A stretch of DNA of 64,000 nt, taken from SXNM01 sp964586155. GTDB taxonomy: Bacteria > Myxococcota_A > UBA9042. The translations under genes were made by a program, and so were the position numbers. The DNA lies in the NCBI GenBank assembly GCA_964586155.1, contig CAZPHC010000021.1:48526-112525 (forward strand), given 5' to 3'. Shown piece by piece: positions 1 to 11,700 of the stretch. The number at the start of each line of letters is the position of its first letter. Position 1 is the first letter of the stretch. The notes below the pieces were generated by a model. That model saw nothing but the letters and a program-made list of their open reading frames with translations, was not told the DNA's origin and did no database searches.

Positions 1-446
1 CGTCCTACACCCTCAGTGCGGCGGGGTTGTGCTCGGTCGGCACCGGCCATTTGTGGGGCGCGGACTACGACACGTCCAAGAGCGCGTCGGATCCGACGAC
101 CTTGTTCGGCGCGTTCCCGAACCCGGCGGCGCCGGCCAAGCCGTCGGCCAACCTCGACCACGTCGCGGTCGGCACCTACAAGCCGTCGCCAGTCGAGGTC
201 TCGCCGGTGCCGTCCTGCTTCGGTGGCTGCGCGCCGAGCGACTACAACTGCCTGATCAAGGGCGGAGGCGCGCTCGGCGGCAAGGCGCCTGCCTACCAGG
301 TCGGCGTGGGCACGACGTCGACCTCCCAGGCGTCCGGGCAGGCCCCACCCAGCGGCACCCAGCCCGCGATCGGGACGTCGGCGCAGCAGCTCAGCCCGCC
401 GCGCTCGACCGCGGTGATCACGGGCTGGGACCTCCTGTACGATTGA
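1..446 (+). CDS. C-terminal part of an unidentified, probably exported protein (5' truncated)
   Basis: The frame is open from base 3 to a TGA at 444-446 and has no clear start here, so this is the last ~147 residues of a longer protein. It is rich in Gly, Ser, Pro and Thr and has Cys clusters such as CFGGCAPSDYNC, followed by a low-complexity linker and the ending TGWDLLYD. No cytoplasmic enzyme motif is visible. The composition and Cys content fit an exported or surface protein. The stretch GTGHLWGADYD faintly recalls the C-terminal part of PilY1-type pilus proteins, but this is a weak by-eye resemblance and I do not assign it. The next gene starts inside the stop codon (TGATG), which suggests a shared transcript. 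Confidence 0.6.
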   Translation, partial: SYTLSAAGLCSVGTGHLWGADYDTSKSASDPTTLFGAFPNPAAPAKPSANLDHVAVGTYKPSPVEVSPVPSCFGGCAPSDYNCLIKGGGALGGKAPAYQVGVGTTSTSQASGQAPPSGTQPAIGTSAQQLSPPRSTAVITGWDLLYD

Positions 447-1012
447 TGCGGTGCGCCGGATCGACCCCAGGGGGGATGGCCATCCGCGTCGGCTCGGCGT
501 GGACCGCGCAAGCGCACCGCGCCGCCGTGCGGCTGGCGCTCGCCGCCTGCGTGGCGATCGTCGCGGCGTGCGAATCACCAGCCACACACCTCGCGCCCGC
601 GCCGCCCACGCCGGTCGTCGCGCCAGTGACGCCGCAGATCCGCTGTCCAGGTGGCCTGTTGTGCGAATCGGACGCGCTGCTCTGCGGCTGGCGCGTGCCC
701 ACCGCCTGCGACCAGCGCCGCGAGCAGACCTACCTCTGCACCTGTCGCCTCGGCGGCATCAAGCGCGGCGAGCTGCGGGAGTTCTTCTCCAGCCGCTACG
801 CCCGGGTCCAGGACGCCGCCCAGGGCGCCCTCGAGGTCGAGCAGCCCCAGCCGGCGGTGTTCCCAGGTGGGCCGGCACCCACCGCTGCGACGCTGCGTGT
901 CCTCGGCGCCGAAGGCGACGACGCCGAGCGCACCCTGGTGGCGACGCCGGCCGGGACCTCACGGCTCGATCCCGAGCCGGCTGCGACCAGGAAGCCAATC
1001 GACCCAGGTTGA
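446..1012 (+). CDS. Cys-rich lipoprotein of unknown function
   Basis: This ~188-residue protein has an N-terminal hydrophobic stretch (RLALAACVAIVAAC) ending in a lipobox, VAAC followed by Glu. It should therefore be exported and lipidated on that Cys. After a Pro-rich linker comes a compact Cys-rich segment (CPGGLLCESDALLC, then CTCRLGG), probably disulfide-bonded outside the cytoplasm, and a Pro/Ala-rich tail. I do not recognise the family. The first ATG (446) overlaps the preceding stop as TGATG. A second in-frame ATG at 476 gives a shorter and more typical signal peptide (lipobox Cys at residue 32 instead of 42), so the start is uncertain between the two. The frame runs to a TGA at 1010-1012. 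Confidence 0.65.
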   Translation: MRCAGSTPGGMAIRVGSAWTAQAHRAAVRLALAACVAIVAACESPATHLAPAPPTPVVAPVTPQIRCPGGLLCESDALLCGWRVPTACDQRREQTYLCTCRLGGIKRGELREFFSSRYARVQDAAQGALEVEQPQPAVFPGGPAPTAATLRVLGAEGDDAERTLVATPAGTSRLDPEPAATRKPIDPG

Positions 1013-1127
1013 TGCGCGAATCGAGATTGACGAGCCGGCATGGCCCCCTATCCTGCCGGACGAGAGGCGAGCGCGACCGCGCGGCAGCCCCGCAACCGAC
1101 GGCCGACGTGCCGCGGAGGAGTCAGTG

Positions 1128-1448
1128 ATGGTGCAGTTTACCGAGCGAGCCGTCGGCAAGATCCGCGAGATGGCAGCGGCCCAGGACTTCGGCGATCAAG
1201 GCGTGCGCGTCATGGTCGTCGGCGGCGGCTGCGCCGGCTTCACCTACGACATGGACTTCGAAGAGGCACCGCGCGACGACGACGAGGTCTCCGAACAGTT
1301 TGGTCTTCGCGTGTTCGTCGACGAGATGAGCGCGACCTACCTGGACAACACGACGGTCGACTACGTCGAGAGTCTGGACTTCTCGGGCTTTCACTTCGAC
1401 AATCCGGGGGCGACGCGGACCTGCGGCTGCGGGTCGTCGTTCTCCTGA
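1128..1448 (+). CDS. A-type iron-sulfur carrier (IscA/ErpA/HesB family)
   Basis: The 106-residue protein has the normal length of A-type Fe-S carriers, which receive or pass on clusters during maturation of Fe-S enzymes in the cytoplasm. The three conserved cysteines are present: Cys35 in GGGCAGF and Cys99 and Cys101 in TCGCGSSF at the C-terminus. The N-terminal pattern FTERAVGKIREM is also typical. A strong Shine-Dalgarno sequence (GGAGGA at 1115-1120) sits 7 bases before the ATG. The gene lies 27 bases before a cupin gene on the same strand. Motifs alone cannot tell IscA, ErpA and SufA apart, and no isc or suf partner genes are visible here. Confidence 0.93.
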   Translation: MVQFTERAVGKIREMAAAQDFGDQGVRVMVVGGGCAGFTYDMDFEEAPRDDDEVSEQFGLRVFVDEMSATYLDNTTVDYVESLDFSGFHFDNPGATRTCGCGSSFS

Positions 1449-1475
1449 TCGTTCCACGTCCAGCGGAGCCCGACC

Positions 1476-1814
1476 ATGACCCAGACGTACTACAGCATCG
1501 ACGCCGATGACATGGCGTGGACCTGCCACCCCGAGCGTGGTGTGTCCTACAAATCCCTGCGGTACGACCACGGCGACAAGTCGGGCGCGGTCATGATCCA
1601 CCTCTGCCCCGGCGCCACCTACCCGGCCTACCGCGCCCACGGCGGCCAGGACGTCTTCGTGCTCGACGGCGAGCTGCTGCTCGGCGACAGCGCCGTCGGC
1701 CGCGGCAACTACGTCCACGTCGCGCCCGGCAGCCAGCAGCAGCCGCGGACGACCAAGGGCTGCGTGCTCTTCGTCAGCTTCCCGGGCGACGTCGAGCATC
1801 TCCACGAACTCTGA
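1476..1814 (+). CDS. ChrR-like single-domain cupin lacking the usual metal ligands
   Basis: This 112-residue protein has the length and motif layout of small cupins related to the C-terminal domain of the anti-sigma factor ChrR (GVSYKSLRYD, then PGATYP, VLDGEL, G.YVHVAPGS, KGCVLF). The canonical first cupin motif carries HxH and a downstream Glu as metal ligands. Here the aligned segment reads PAYRAHGGQDVFVLDGE, so both His positions and the Glu appear to be replaced, and the His of motif 2 is Gln (GSQQQP). It probably keeps the beta-barrel fold without a canonical metal site. The ATG is preceded by GGAG. It follows the Fe-S carrier gene closely, but a functional link is only inferred from position. 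Confidence 0.75.
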   Translation: MTQTYYSIDADDMAWTCHPERGVSYKSLRYDHGDKSGAVMIHLCPGATYPAYRAHGGQDVFVLDGELLLGDSAVGRGNYVHVAPGSQQQPRTTKGCVLFVSFPGDVEHLHEL

Positions 1815-1926
1815 GCGACGTCGCTGATCCGTCCATGGCGGGGCGACGCGCGCGCTTGGTCCTTGGCAGGGCCGGGCGTTGGTGCCAGGATGGTTCCAAC
1901 GCCCACGCGCGTTGGAGGCGGCATCG

Positions 1927-2595
1927 ATGGCGCAGGATCCGCGACAAAAATCGGGCCTCTCTGGCATGTTCGGCGCCCTGACGCGCAGCAAGAGCGACGC
2001 CTCGGCGCGGCGCAGCAGCGCGGTCGAACGGACCTCCCCCGACCCGTTCGAGCGGATGGAGCGCCCTGTGCGCGACGTCGTCCGCCTGATGGCCGACATC
2101 CCGGTCTTTGCCGACCTCAGCGAGCGCGAGCGAACCGTCATCGCCGAGATGGCCCACGTCGCTCGTTGTCACGGCGGCACCGAGCTTTGGCGCGGCGGGG
2201 ATCGCGCGTATTGGCTGCTGATGGTCGTCCAGGGCCGGATCGAGATGCGCGCCAGCATCCTGCCGGGCGTCGAGCACCAGGTGCGCGCCCACCCCCCGGG
2301 CGACGTGCTCGGCATCGAGGCGTTGTTTGGTGCCGAAGCGTATAGCCTCGGAGCCTTCGCCAGCGAGCGGACGGCCGTGCTGCGGGTGCCGATCGCGGAC
2401 CTGCGGCGATTCCTGGAGGTCGGCCGCCCGGCGGCGATCAAGCTCTACGTCGCCATCGTCGGAGCGCTCGGCGCCCAAGTGCGCGACGCGACAATCGAAG
2501 TTGCCAACCTTCTCGAGCGGACGTCGATCATGCCGACCCGCGGCGAGGGCATCTCCGAGTCGGTCCTGAACGACCTGCTGACCAAGAAGCCCTGA
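1927..2595 (+). CDS. Cyclic-nucleotide-binding-fold (CRP-like sensor) protein
   Basis: The 222-residue protein carries one cNMP-binding-type beta-roll. It begins near residue 55 with DIPVFADLSERERTVIA and continues through YWLLMVVQGRIEMRA and HPPGDVLGIEALF. There is no DNA-binding helix-turn-helix after the sensor domain, so it is not a CRP-type regulator in one piece. The phosphate-binding cassette is poorly conserved: where ligand binders have GE...L....RSA, this protein has DVLGIEALF and ERTAVLRVP, so cyclic nucleotide binding is doubtful. The N-terminal ~50 residues are polar and probably disordered. The start at 1927 is chosen because GGAGG at 1914-1918 lies 8 bases upstream. It ends 171 bases before the giant gene on the same strand. 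Confidence 0.8.
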   Translation: MAQDPRQKSGLSGMFGALTRSKSDASARRSSAVERTSPDPFERMERPVRDVVRLMADIPVFADLSERERTVIAEMAHVARCHGGTELWRGGDRAYWLLMVVQGRIEMRASILPGVEHQVRAHPPGDVLGIEALFGAEAYSLGAFASERTAVLRVPIADLRRFLEVGRPAAIKLYVAIVGALGAQVRDATIEVANLLERTSIMPTRGEGISESVLNDLLTKKP

Positions 2596-2766
2596 GCACC
2601 CGATCGGTCGGGGCACATTGGCCCCAGGCGCGCCCCACGGCGGCATCCCGGCGCTTGCAAGCAGGCGCCCGGACTCCTAGAACCGTAGCTAGGACGCGCA
2701 ACTGCGCACGAGTGGCGTAGCAAGCGGCAGGGTTCGGTCCTGCCACGCGCGCTGGGTGAGCGGCCG

Positions 2767-5700
2767 ATGTACGACGCAGCAAAGCTCCACCGCGACGAAC
2801 TGCAGGACAAGGAGCCGAAAAAGAAGGCACATGAACTCGACGGCAAGCAGGCAGATGCCAGCGTTGCCGCGGACATGCCTTCGTTGGACGGCGCCAGCAG
2901 CTCCCTCGCCCCGGGCCTCGGCGCCAAGGCCGACGCCGCCTCCGATCCGGCCGCGATGCAGGCCCAGCAGCAGGAGCTCGCGCGCCTGCAGGCGCTGCCG
3001 GCTGGCGATCCCGAGCTCGAGGCCTACAAGAAGCCCGAAGCCATGGCGGCGCAGGTGCCGGAAGGCCCCGGAGCCACGGGCGACGCGGCGGGCGCCGCCG
3101 AGGCGATGTCGCCCAAGCAGGAGCAGCAGTCCGCAGGCGAGATCGGCCCGCCGGCCGAGACGGTCGACGCCGCGATGCCGGACGTCGGCGGCGCGCTCGA
3201 GAAGGTCGACGTCGCCGGCACGATCGCCGGTGCCTCCGAGGCCGCCACGGGCGCCGCCGACGCCGCCGCCGCGGCGAGCAAGCAGGTCGCGCCGCCGACC
3301 GAGGTCGCCGCCCAGCCCGTGTCTGCGCCGACCGGCGCCGAGGTCGCCGCGCAGGCGACGACGCCGCTGGACGTCAGCGCGCCCGCCGAGGCCAAGATCG
3401 ACGCGCCAGCGCCGGCTCCGGTCAAGGCCGAGGCCCCGGCGCAGGCATCCCCGAGCGCCCCGGCCAGCGCCTCGGTTCCGAGCGCCGACGTCGAGGCCGA
3501 GGCCGCCTCGGCACCCGCGCCCGCGCCGGTCGCAGAGGCCAAGCCCGAGGTCGTCGCTGGTTCGGCGCCCGCCGCGCCCGCGGCCGCGCCCGAGGCCAAG
3601 ATCGAGACCGCCAACGTCGACGTGCAGGGGGCCGCGCCCCAGATCGCGCCCGACGCTGCCGGCGCGCCGGCGCCCGCGCCCCGAGCCCAGATCGAGGCCC
3701 CGCAGGGGGCCGTGGCCGAGGTCGCCGCGCCGAGCGTCGCCCCGGTCGAGGCCGTCGACGTCGAGGCCAAGGGCGAAGCGGCTCCGGCCGTCGCGACCCA
3801 GGCCCCAGCGATCGCGCCGGAATCCGCCGCAGCCGACAGCGTCGCCACGGCCAGCCCGGAGGCCCAGGCACCGATCGAGGCCCCGGCGTCCGCCCCGGCG
3901 GCCGCGTCGGTCGAGTCCGTCGCCTCCGACGTCAGCGCCACCGAGGCCGAGGCCAAGGTCGACGTCGCCGGAGCGTCCGTGGCCGAGCCGGCCGCGCCCG
4001 CCGGCCTCGAGGAGGCCGCCGAGCAGATCACCGCGCCCGCGTCGGGCAACGCGCCGCAGCTGGGCGCGCCGCAGCTCGGCGACGCCAAGTCCGAAGAGGT
4101 CAACGCCACCGCCGGCACGACGCCCGCGCCGGCCTCGGCCAGCGCCTCGCTGAGCGATCTGAGCCCCGAGGGCGCGATGGAGGGCGTCGCCGCCGCCGCC
4201 GCCGACCTGTTGGGTGGGCGCACCGCAGCGCAGGCCGCCGGTTCGCAGCTTTTCGGCACCACGGCCGACAACGCCGACATGCTGGCGCAGATCCCGCCCG
4301 CGGGCCGCGCGGCCGAGAGCATCTCGGCCATCGACAGCGTGGCCGAGGTCGCGACCTTCGATCCGGTCAAGGAGCTCGGCGACGCCGGCGTCTCCGAGGC
4401 CATGGAGCGCGCGCAGAAGATCGCCGACAGCGCTGGCATCGACGCCCGCAACATCAGCCAGGTCGCCGACGACCTCGGCGAGCACGTCGGCGAGATCAGC
4501 AAGCGCGCCAAGCAGCTCGAGGCGTTCCGCGCCAACCCGGGCGAGCACGTCAAGGACCTGCTCGGCGAGGGCGAGACGCTCGACGGCGGCCTGCGCGCCA
4601 AGGCCGAGAAGGCGCTTGACACCAGCCTCGGCGGCGTCAAGGTCCACCGCAACCCCGGCGCGCGCGAGATCGCGGGCGCGGTCGACGCGGCGGCGTTCTC
4701 GCACGGCGAGGACATCGTGCTCGGCGAGGCCGACGCCTGGGTCGACGGCGCGCGCGACCAGGTCATCTACGAGGAGCTCGCCCACGTCGTGCAGCAGCGC
4801 GAGGGTGGTGCCGGCGGCCGCTCGGGCGTGTCGGCGCCCACCGATCGCGCCGAGAAGGTGGCAAAGACGGCCGCGCAGCGCATCGCCGACGGCGGTCGCG
4901 TCGAGGGCCTCGAGGCCGATCGCGAGCGCAAGGCCATCTACCGCAACGAGGGCGGCAGCGAGAGCCAGGAGGCCGCCGCGACCTTCCCCGAGCACGTCAC
5001 CGTCAGCATCGGCGGCCGCACCGTCACGGTGAACATGCCGCAGACGCCGGTCGAGGCGCGCAAGATCGTCAACCTGCCGTCGATGAACGTGCCGGGCCTG
5101 ACGATCAGCCCGAACGCGACGTTCTTCTTCGACACCACCAGCGGCGAGTTCAAGAGCGGCAAGACCTCCGGCACGATCGCGCTCGGCAACGTGCTCAAGA
5201 CCAACTCGCGCGACATCTCGATCGGCAAGACCGGCGCGATGACGGCCACCTTCAACGACGCCGAGCTCAAGATCGGCGACCTGATCGACGCGCGCATCGA
5301 CGCCAGCGTCGGTCAGAGCGGCGTCACCGCCCACGGCACGCTCGGCGTCGCCGACTTGCGCGGCGAGAAGCTGGCGGAGTGGCTCAAGGGCGGCCAGCTC
5401 AGCGTCGACGTCGACGCGACGGGCAAGGCCTCGGCATCCGGCAGCCTCGACATCGAGGTCGCGCCGTTCAGCGCCGGCAAGCTCGCGGCGCACCTCGAGG
5501 GCGAGCAGCTCGCCGGCAGCGTGTCCATCCAGCAGAGCGCCGACATCGCCCTGGGCGACGTGGCGCGGCTGCAAAAGGGCGCGCTCACGGGCTCGTTGAC
5601 GGGGTCGTCCACGCTCGAGATCCGCGGCGATCTCGGCCTGAAGATCGCCGCGCTGCCGAACGGCGAGGGCCTCGCGTCCATCACCTGGGACGGCGAGAGC

Positions 5701-8700
5701 AAGAAGATCGCCGGCGAGGCCGTGTTCGACGGCAATGGCGAGAACCGCCTCGAGCCCATCGTGTTGACGCGCGCCAGCCTCACGGGCGACATCGCCGACA
5801 GCCAGCTCAAGACGATGTCCGGCGACGGCCACGCCATCTACGACGACGTCTTCGAGGGCGACTTCGCCGGCAGCATCGAGCTGCAGTCGCGCAAGATGGA
5901 CATGACGCTGTCGGGTGGCCTCAAGGCGCCGATCGACCGTGCGCCGGTCAAAGTCTGGGGCGGCCAGCTCACCATCGACGTCAAGGGCAGCACGCTCGCG
6001 TCGACCGCCGGCAAGGTCGACTTCCAGCTCGACGGCTTCATGCTCGGCACCGCGGTGCTGGAGCAGGGCACGACCAAGGACAACATCAACGCGACCGCGA
6101 CCGCGGCGTTGATCCAGGCCCACAACTTCGACGAGATCACGCTGAGCAAGGGCGCGGCGACCGTGCAGGTCCGCGGCACCAAGGTCGAGATCACCGGCGG
6201 CCACGTCGACCTCGACTTCCGCGCGGGCACCGCGGTCGGCAAGCTCGATCTGGCGCCGTCGCAGCCCTGGGAGCAGCTCACCGGCTCGGGCAAGGCGGCG
6301 CTCAAGGCCGGCCAGACCTGGGGCGAGCTCAAGGTCGAGAAGGGCGCGGTCGACGTCGACGTGCAGCAGAAGAAGCTGATCTCGGCCCAGGGCCAGATGC
6401 GCTTCGGCATGCGCGACACCTTCGCCGGCAACCTCGCGTTCGACGCGCGCGAGAACTTCGCCACGATCGACGGCACCGCCGCGGCCTGGCTGACCAAGGG
6501 CGAGGCCATCGGCCAGGACGTGTCGCTGGTCGCCGACGAGGCGACGCAGTTCACGCTCGAGGTCAAGGACTCGACCTTCGACAGCTTCCACGGCCCGCTC
6601 AAATGGGACCACCCGAAGTTCGCCGGCGTCGTCAACGTCGCCGAGCCGACCACCGCGCTCAACCTGATCACCGGCACCGGCCCGGCCGACGTCAAGGCGC
6701 CCTTCGCCATCGGCGAGGCCCCCGGCGGCGCGCTCACCGGCCAGCCGGGCAGCACGCTCACCGGCCACTTCGACGGCGGCTTGTTCCGGGGCGTCAGCGG
6801 CTCGCTCAACTGGCAGTACCAGACCTGGCTCGGCGGCAAGGCCAACCTCGCCGAGCCGATCCAGAGCATCGGCGTCGACCAGCTCTCGGGTGAGCTGTCG
6901 GCCCAGATCATCGCGCCGAAGCTGCTCGACAACGGCTCGGACATCCGCCTGCTGCCCGGCGCCGCCGGCGCGCTGACCGTGACGCTGCAGGACGGCAAGC
7001 CGCACCAATACCGCGGCACCGTCGACTTCCGCTTCGCCGACTTCGCCGAGGGCCAGGCCACGGTCGCCGGCGAGATGCTCGACTTCAACCAGCTCGCCGG
7101 CCCGTCGACGCTCAAGGTCGTCGCCGAGAAGGCGCTCTCCGGCCAGGAGGGCATGGTCCTGCGCGAAGGTGGCTCGCTCGCGGTGCAGGTCGAGAATTCG
7201 ACGATCCTCGACTTCACCGGCGCGACGAACTTCCGCTACGGCGGCTGGCTCGAGGGCAGCGTCAACGCCGAGGCCGGCTCGCGCTTCTACGACGGCATCA
7301 CCGGCAAGGCCACCGGCACGCTCAAGGGCCCGCCCGACGCCGCGACCGGCGACCTGAAGATCGAGAAGGGCGGCACCGCCAAGGTCGATCTCGTCACCGG
7401 CACGCGCCCGCTGGCCTACGAGGCCGGCTCGCAGCTGAACTGGAAGCTCGCGGATTGGCTCGGCGGCGTCATCGACATCGGCCAGCGCACCAGCTTCGCC
7501 AGCATCAGCGGCGTCGCCAACGGCGGCGTGCTCAAGGAGAAGGGCCTCGAGGGCAACCCGGGCATCACGCTGCTGCCGTCCAAGGGCCTGCAGGTCACCT
7601 TCGCCAACAACACCGCGACCAACTTCGCCGGCAGCACCGCGGCGCGCGTGCAGGAGTTCGTCGAGGGCACGCTCAAGATCGAGGGCACCTCGTCGCCCAA
7701 CAGCTTCAGCGGCAAGCTCGACGGCGCGCTCAAGGGCCCGTTCGACGCCACGGATCAGCTGCGCCTGGTCGAGGGTGGCGCGGTCCAGGTCACCGTGCTC
7801 GCCAACCAGGCCCAGGACATCCAGGGCTCGATCCCGTTCCAATACGGCAACGGCGACAAATGGCTCGGCGGCCTCGTCACCGCCGGCTCGTCGCAGCAGT
7901 TCCGCGCGATCCAGGGTCCGGTCAGCAAGGGCACGGTCATCGCCGCCAAGAACCTCGGCGGCCACTTCACGCTCAAAGAAGGCGGCAAGATCACGGCGAA
8001 CATGGCGAACAGCGCCATCTCGCAGATCGGCGGCTCGATCAACTGGGAGGTCGCCTCCGGCGGCGCGCCTTGGATCGGCGGCAAGCTCGCGCTCGAGGGT
8101 GAGCAATCGCCCGAGATGTTCAGCGGCAAGATGGCGGCCAAGCTGCTGGCCGAGAAGCCGATCGGCGCCAACCTCGTGCTCGAGAAGGGCGGCAAGATCG
8201 CCGGCACGATGACGCGCAACGAGCCCGTGACGTTCTCGGGCAACTTCAAGTGGCGCTTCGCCGACTGGCTCGCTGGTACGCTCGACGTCGCCAACGAGGT
8301 GCCGCTGACCACGGTTGCCGGCACCGCCAAGGCGACGCTGCGCAAGGAGCACCACGTCCAGGGCAACGTCTTCTTGCGCGAGGGCGGCAGCTTCGACGCC
8401 GAGATCGCCAACGCGGACGTGACCAAGCTCAGCGGCGACATCCCGTGGCGCCTGCAGGACTGGATCCAGGGTGTCGCGTCCGTCAGCGATGGCACGCCCG
8501 ATCGCATCGTCGGCAGCGGCCCCGGCACCATCACCGGCCCGGGCAAGACCTACGCCGAGGGCTCGCCGAACCAGGTCAAGCTGCTGCCCGGCGGCAACCT
8601 GAACCCCGTCGCCATCGACGCCGCGGGCGAGGTCACCTTCTCGGGCGGCGTCAACGCCGAGCTCGGCAAGGCTGGCGAGACGGCGAGCCTGCACATGGGC

Positions 8701-11700
8701 CGCGGCGGCAAGGCCGAGTCGGTCAAGGGTCCGCAGTTCACCGGCACGGTCAAGGGCGGCCTGCTCAGCCCGACCAAGATCCCGCCGAAGCTGGCGTTGC
8801 GCGCCGGCGGCAGCCTGACCGCGACCGTCAACGGCGACTCGATCAGCAACCTCGCGGGCGTATTCGAGTACGGATTTGGCGGCGACAACGAGTTCCTGGT
8901 CGGCAAGCTCACGGTCGACGGCGCCACGAACCTCAACGAGCTCAGCGGCAGCGTCACCGGCACCATCAGCAAGGAGCAGACCCGCGGCGAGCTCACGATC
9001 GTCAAGGGCGGCTCGGTCCACGGCCGGCTCAACAGCCCCAACGACCTGAAGCTCGAGGGCGGCAGCTTCGGCTACACCTACAGCGACTACCTCAAGGGCA
9101 ACATCGAGATCGAGGGCTCGCTCGACTTCAGCAGCGACGCTGGCCCCGACTTCACCGGCGGCGCCACCGGCACCCTGACGCGCAACATCGAGGTCGGCTC
9201 GGGCCTGTCGCTGACCGCCGGCTCGGCCGCGGAGCTGCACTTCCAGAACAACGTCGCGGACAAGGCCTGGGGCAACCTGGGCTTCACCTGGTCGGACCGC
9301 CTGCAAGGCAAGGTCGCGGTCGAGCAGGGCGACAGCAACTTCCAGTCGATCAGCGGCGAGGCGCACGCGACCTTGCTGCAGCAGGTCGACCTCGGCCCGC
9401 TCAAGCTGATGGCCCCGTCGGCGGTCAACGCCAAGTTCGCCCAGAACCAGGCGACCGAGATCGACGGCAAGGTCGCGTTCATCTTCGCCGACGAGCTCTC
9501 CGGCGCGATCCAGCTCCAGCCGGGCAGCACGCTGGAGCAGGTCAGCGGTGAGGCCGAAGGCGCGATGATCAAGCGCCACCAGCTGCCGGGCAGCACCTTC
9601 GCCATCGAGCCGGGCGGCAAGATCCACGGCGTGGCCCAGAACAACGAGATCTCCGACCTCTCGGGCTCGGTGAACTGGTCGTACGGTGACATGGGCTGGC
9701 TCAAGGGCAGCATCGAGCTCAGCAGCGGCACGCTCGACTCGGTGCAGGGCAAGGTCCAGGGCACGGTCGCGGTCGAGAACTTCCTCAGCGAAGACCTGCG
9801 GATCAAGCCGGGCGGCAGCTTCTCGGCCGACTTCGACGGCACCAACCTGACGGGCTTCCAGGGCCAGATCGCCATCGTCTACGCCGGCTGGATCGACGGC
9901 ACGGCGCAGCTCGCGGGCGGCAGCATCGACAGCATCGACGGCGAGGTCCGCGCCACGACCCAGGTCCGCAAGGAGATGGGCAGCTCGGCCTTCCTCAAGC
10001 CGGGCGGCAGCGTCACCGCGACCTTCGCCGGCTCGCAGTTCCAGAGCTTCACCGGCGACCTCGGCTGGCAGTACGAGACCTGGCTCGAAGGCGCGATCCA
10101 CGTCGAGTCCGGCAGCACGCTCGAGAGCGTCACCGGCGAGGGCAGCGCGACCCTGCGCGAGCGCAAGCCGCTGGGCGACAAGCTGGCGCTCGAGCGCGGT
10201 GGCTCGCTCCGTTCCCGCTTTGAGGGCAGCGACTTCAAGGGCGTCGCCGGACAGGCGACCGTGCTCTATGAAGATTGGCTCGGCGGCAGCCTCGAGGTGC
10301 CGAGCTTCAGCCACCTCGAGTCGGTCGATGGCAGCATCGCGGCGAACCTGCGGCAAGAGAAGATGGTCGGCAGCCACCTGACGCTCAAGCAGGGCGGCAG
10401 CGTCAAGGCCGAGATCGCGGGCAGCGAGCTGCAGACGATCGCCGGCGACCTGGGTTGGCGCTGGGACGAATGGCTCGCCGGCACCGTGCACGTCGAGCCG
10501 TCGAAGCTCGACGCGATCAAGGGCCACGCCGAGGCCGGGATCGTCCAGCACAAGATGGTCGGCAGCAAGCTCGAGCTGCAGCCCGGCACCGGCCTGCTGA
10601 TCGAGCTCGACGCCAGCGCCGACATCGGCGGCCAGACCGTCATGGGCGACGTCGCCTGGAAGTGGGAGGACTGGCTCGGTGGCCGCGTCACGATCGGCGC
10701 CGGCAGCTCGTTCGACGGGCTGCAGGGTGCGGCCGAGGCGCGCCTGCTGGCCGACAAGCCCGCGGGCGACAACCTCGTGCTCAAGTCCGGCGGCAACCTG
10801 CGCACGCAGCTCAGCAGCTCGGCGCCGACGACGTTCGGCGGCGAGCTCGACTGGCAGTACGCCGACTGGCTCGCGGGTCGCGTCACGGTGCGCGACGGCA
10901 GCACACTGACCAACATCGCGGGCGAGGCCAGCGCGACCCTGCGGGCCGAGAAGCCCCTGGGCGACGGCGGCTTCAAGCTGCGCGCCGGCGGCAGCCCGAC
11001 GGTCGTCTTCGACGCCAGCATCCCCAAGACCTTCCACGGCCACCTGAACTACGGCTACCAGGATTGGCTCGAGGGCACCGTCGCGGTCGAGCAGGGCAGC
11101 ACGCTGCAGTCGGTCAACGCCAAGGGCGACGCCTCGGTGCTGCTCGACAAGCCGCTCGGCAGCAAGGGCTTCAAGATCCGCGCCGGCAGCCGCGCCGAGG
11201 TCAAGGTCGAGGGCAACCGCTTCGGCGGCCTGACCGGCGATGTGCGCTGGGGCTTCCAAGAGTGGCTGCAGGGCGCCATCCGCGTCGAAGGCAGCAACCT
11301 CGACAACGTCTCGGGCGAGGCCAGCGCCGAGGTCATCGCCGACAAGCCGCTGGGCAGCAAGTTCACGCTCAAGCCGGGTGGCGCGGCCAAGGTCACGCTG
11401 ACCAACGGCGACATCACCAGCTGGGGCGGCACGGTCAAGGTCCAGTACGAGGACCTGATCCTCGGCTCGCTCTCGGTGCAGGGCGCGACCTCGCTCGACT
11501 CGATCTCAGGTGACGTCGAGGGCCGCCTGCTGCGGACCTGGGAGCTCGGCAACGACGTCAAGCTGCTCGGCGGCGGCAGCGTCAAGGCCGCGTTCTCGAG
11601 CGCGGGCGTCGACTCGCTCTCGGGCCGCGTGCGCTTCCAGTACAGCGATTGGCTCGACGGCGTCGTCGACATCGACCCGTCGAGCAAGACCGACGCCATC

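Noticed and set aside
2689..11259. A 2856-codon open frame on the minus strand opposite the giant gene
   Set aside because: It is a by-product of GC-rich codon usage in the plus-strand gene. Its translation is repetitive Ala/Asp/Leu/Arg-rich without any domain, and it follows the repeat period of the other strand.
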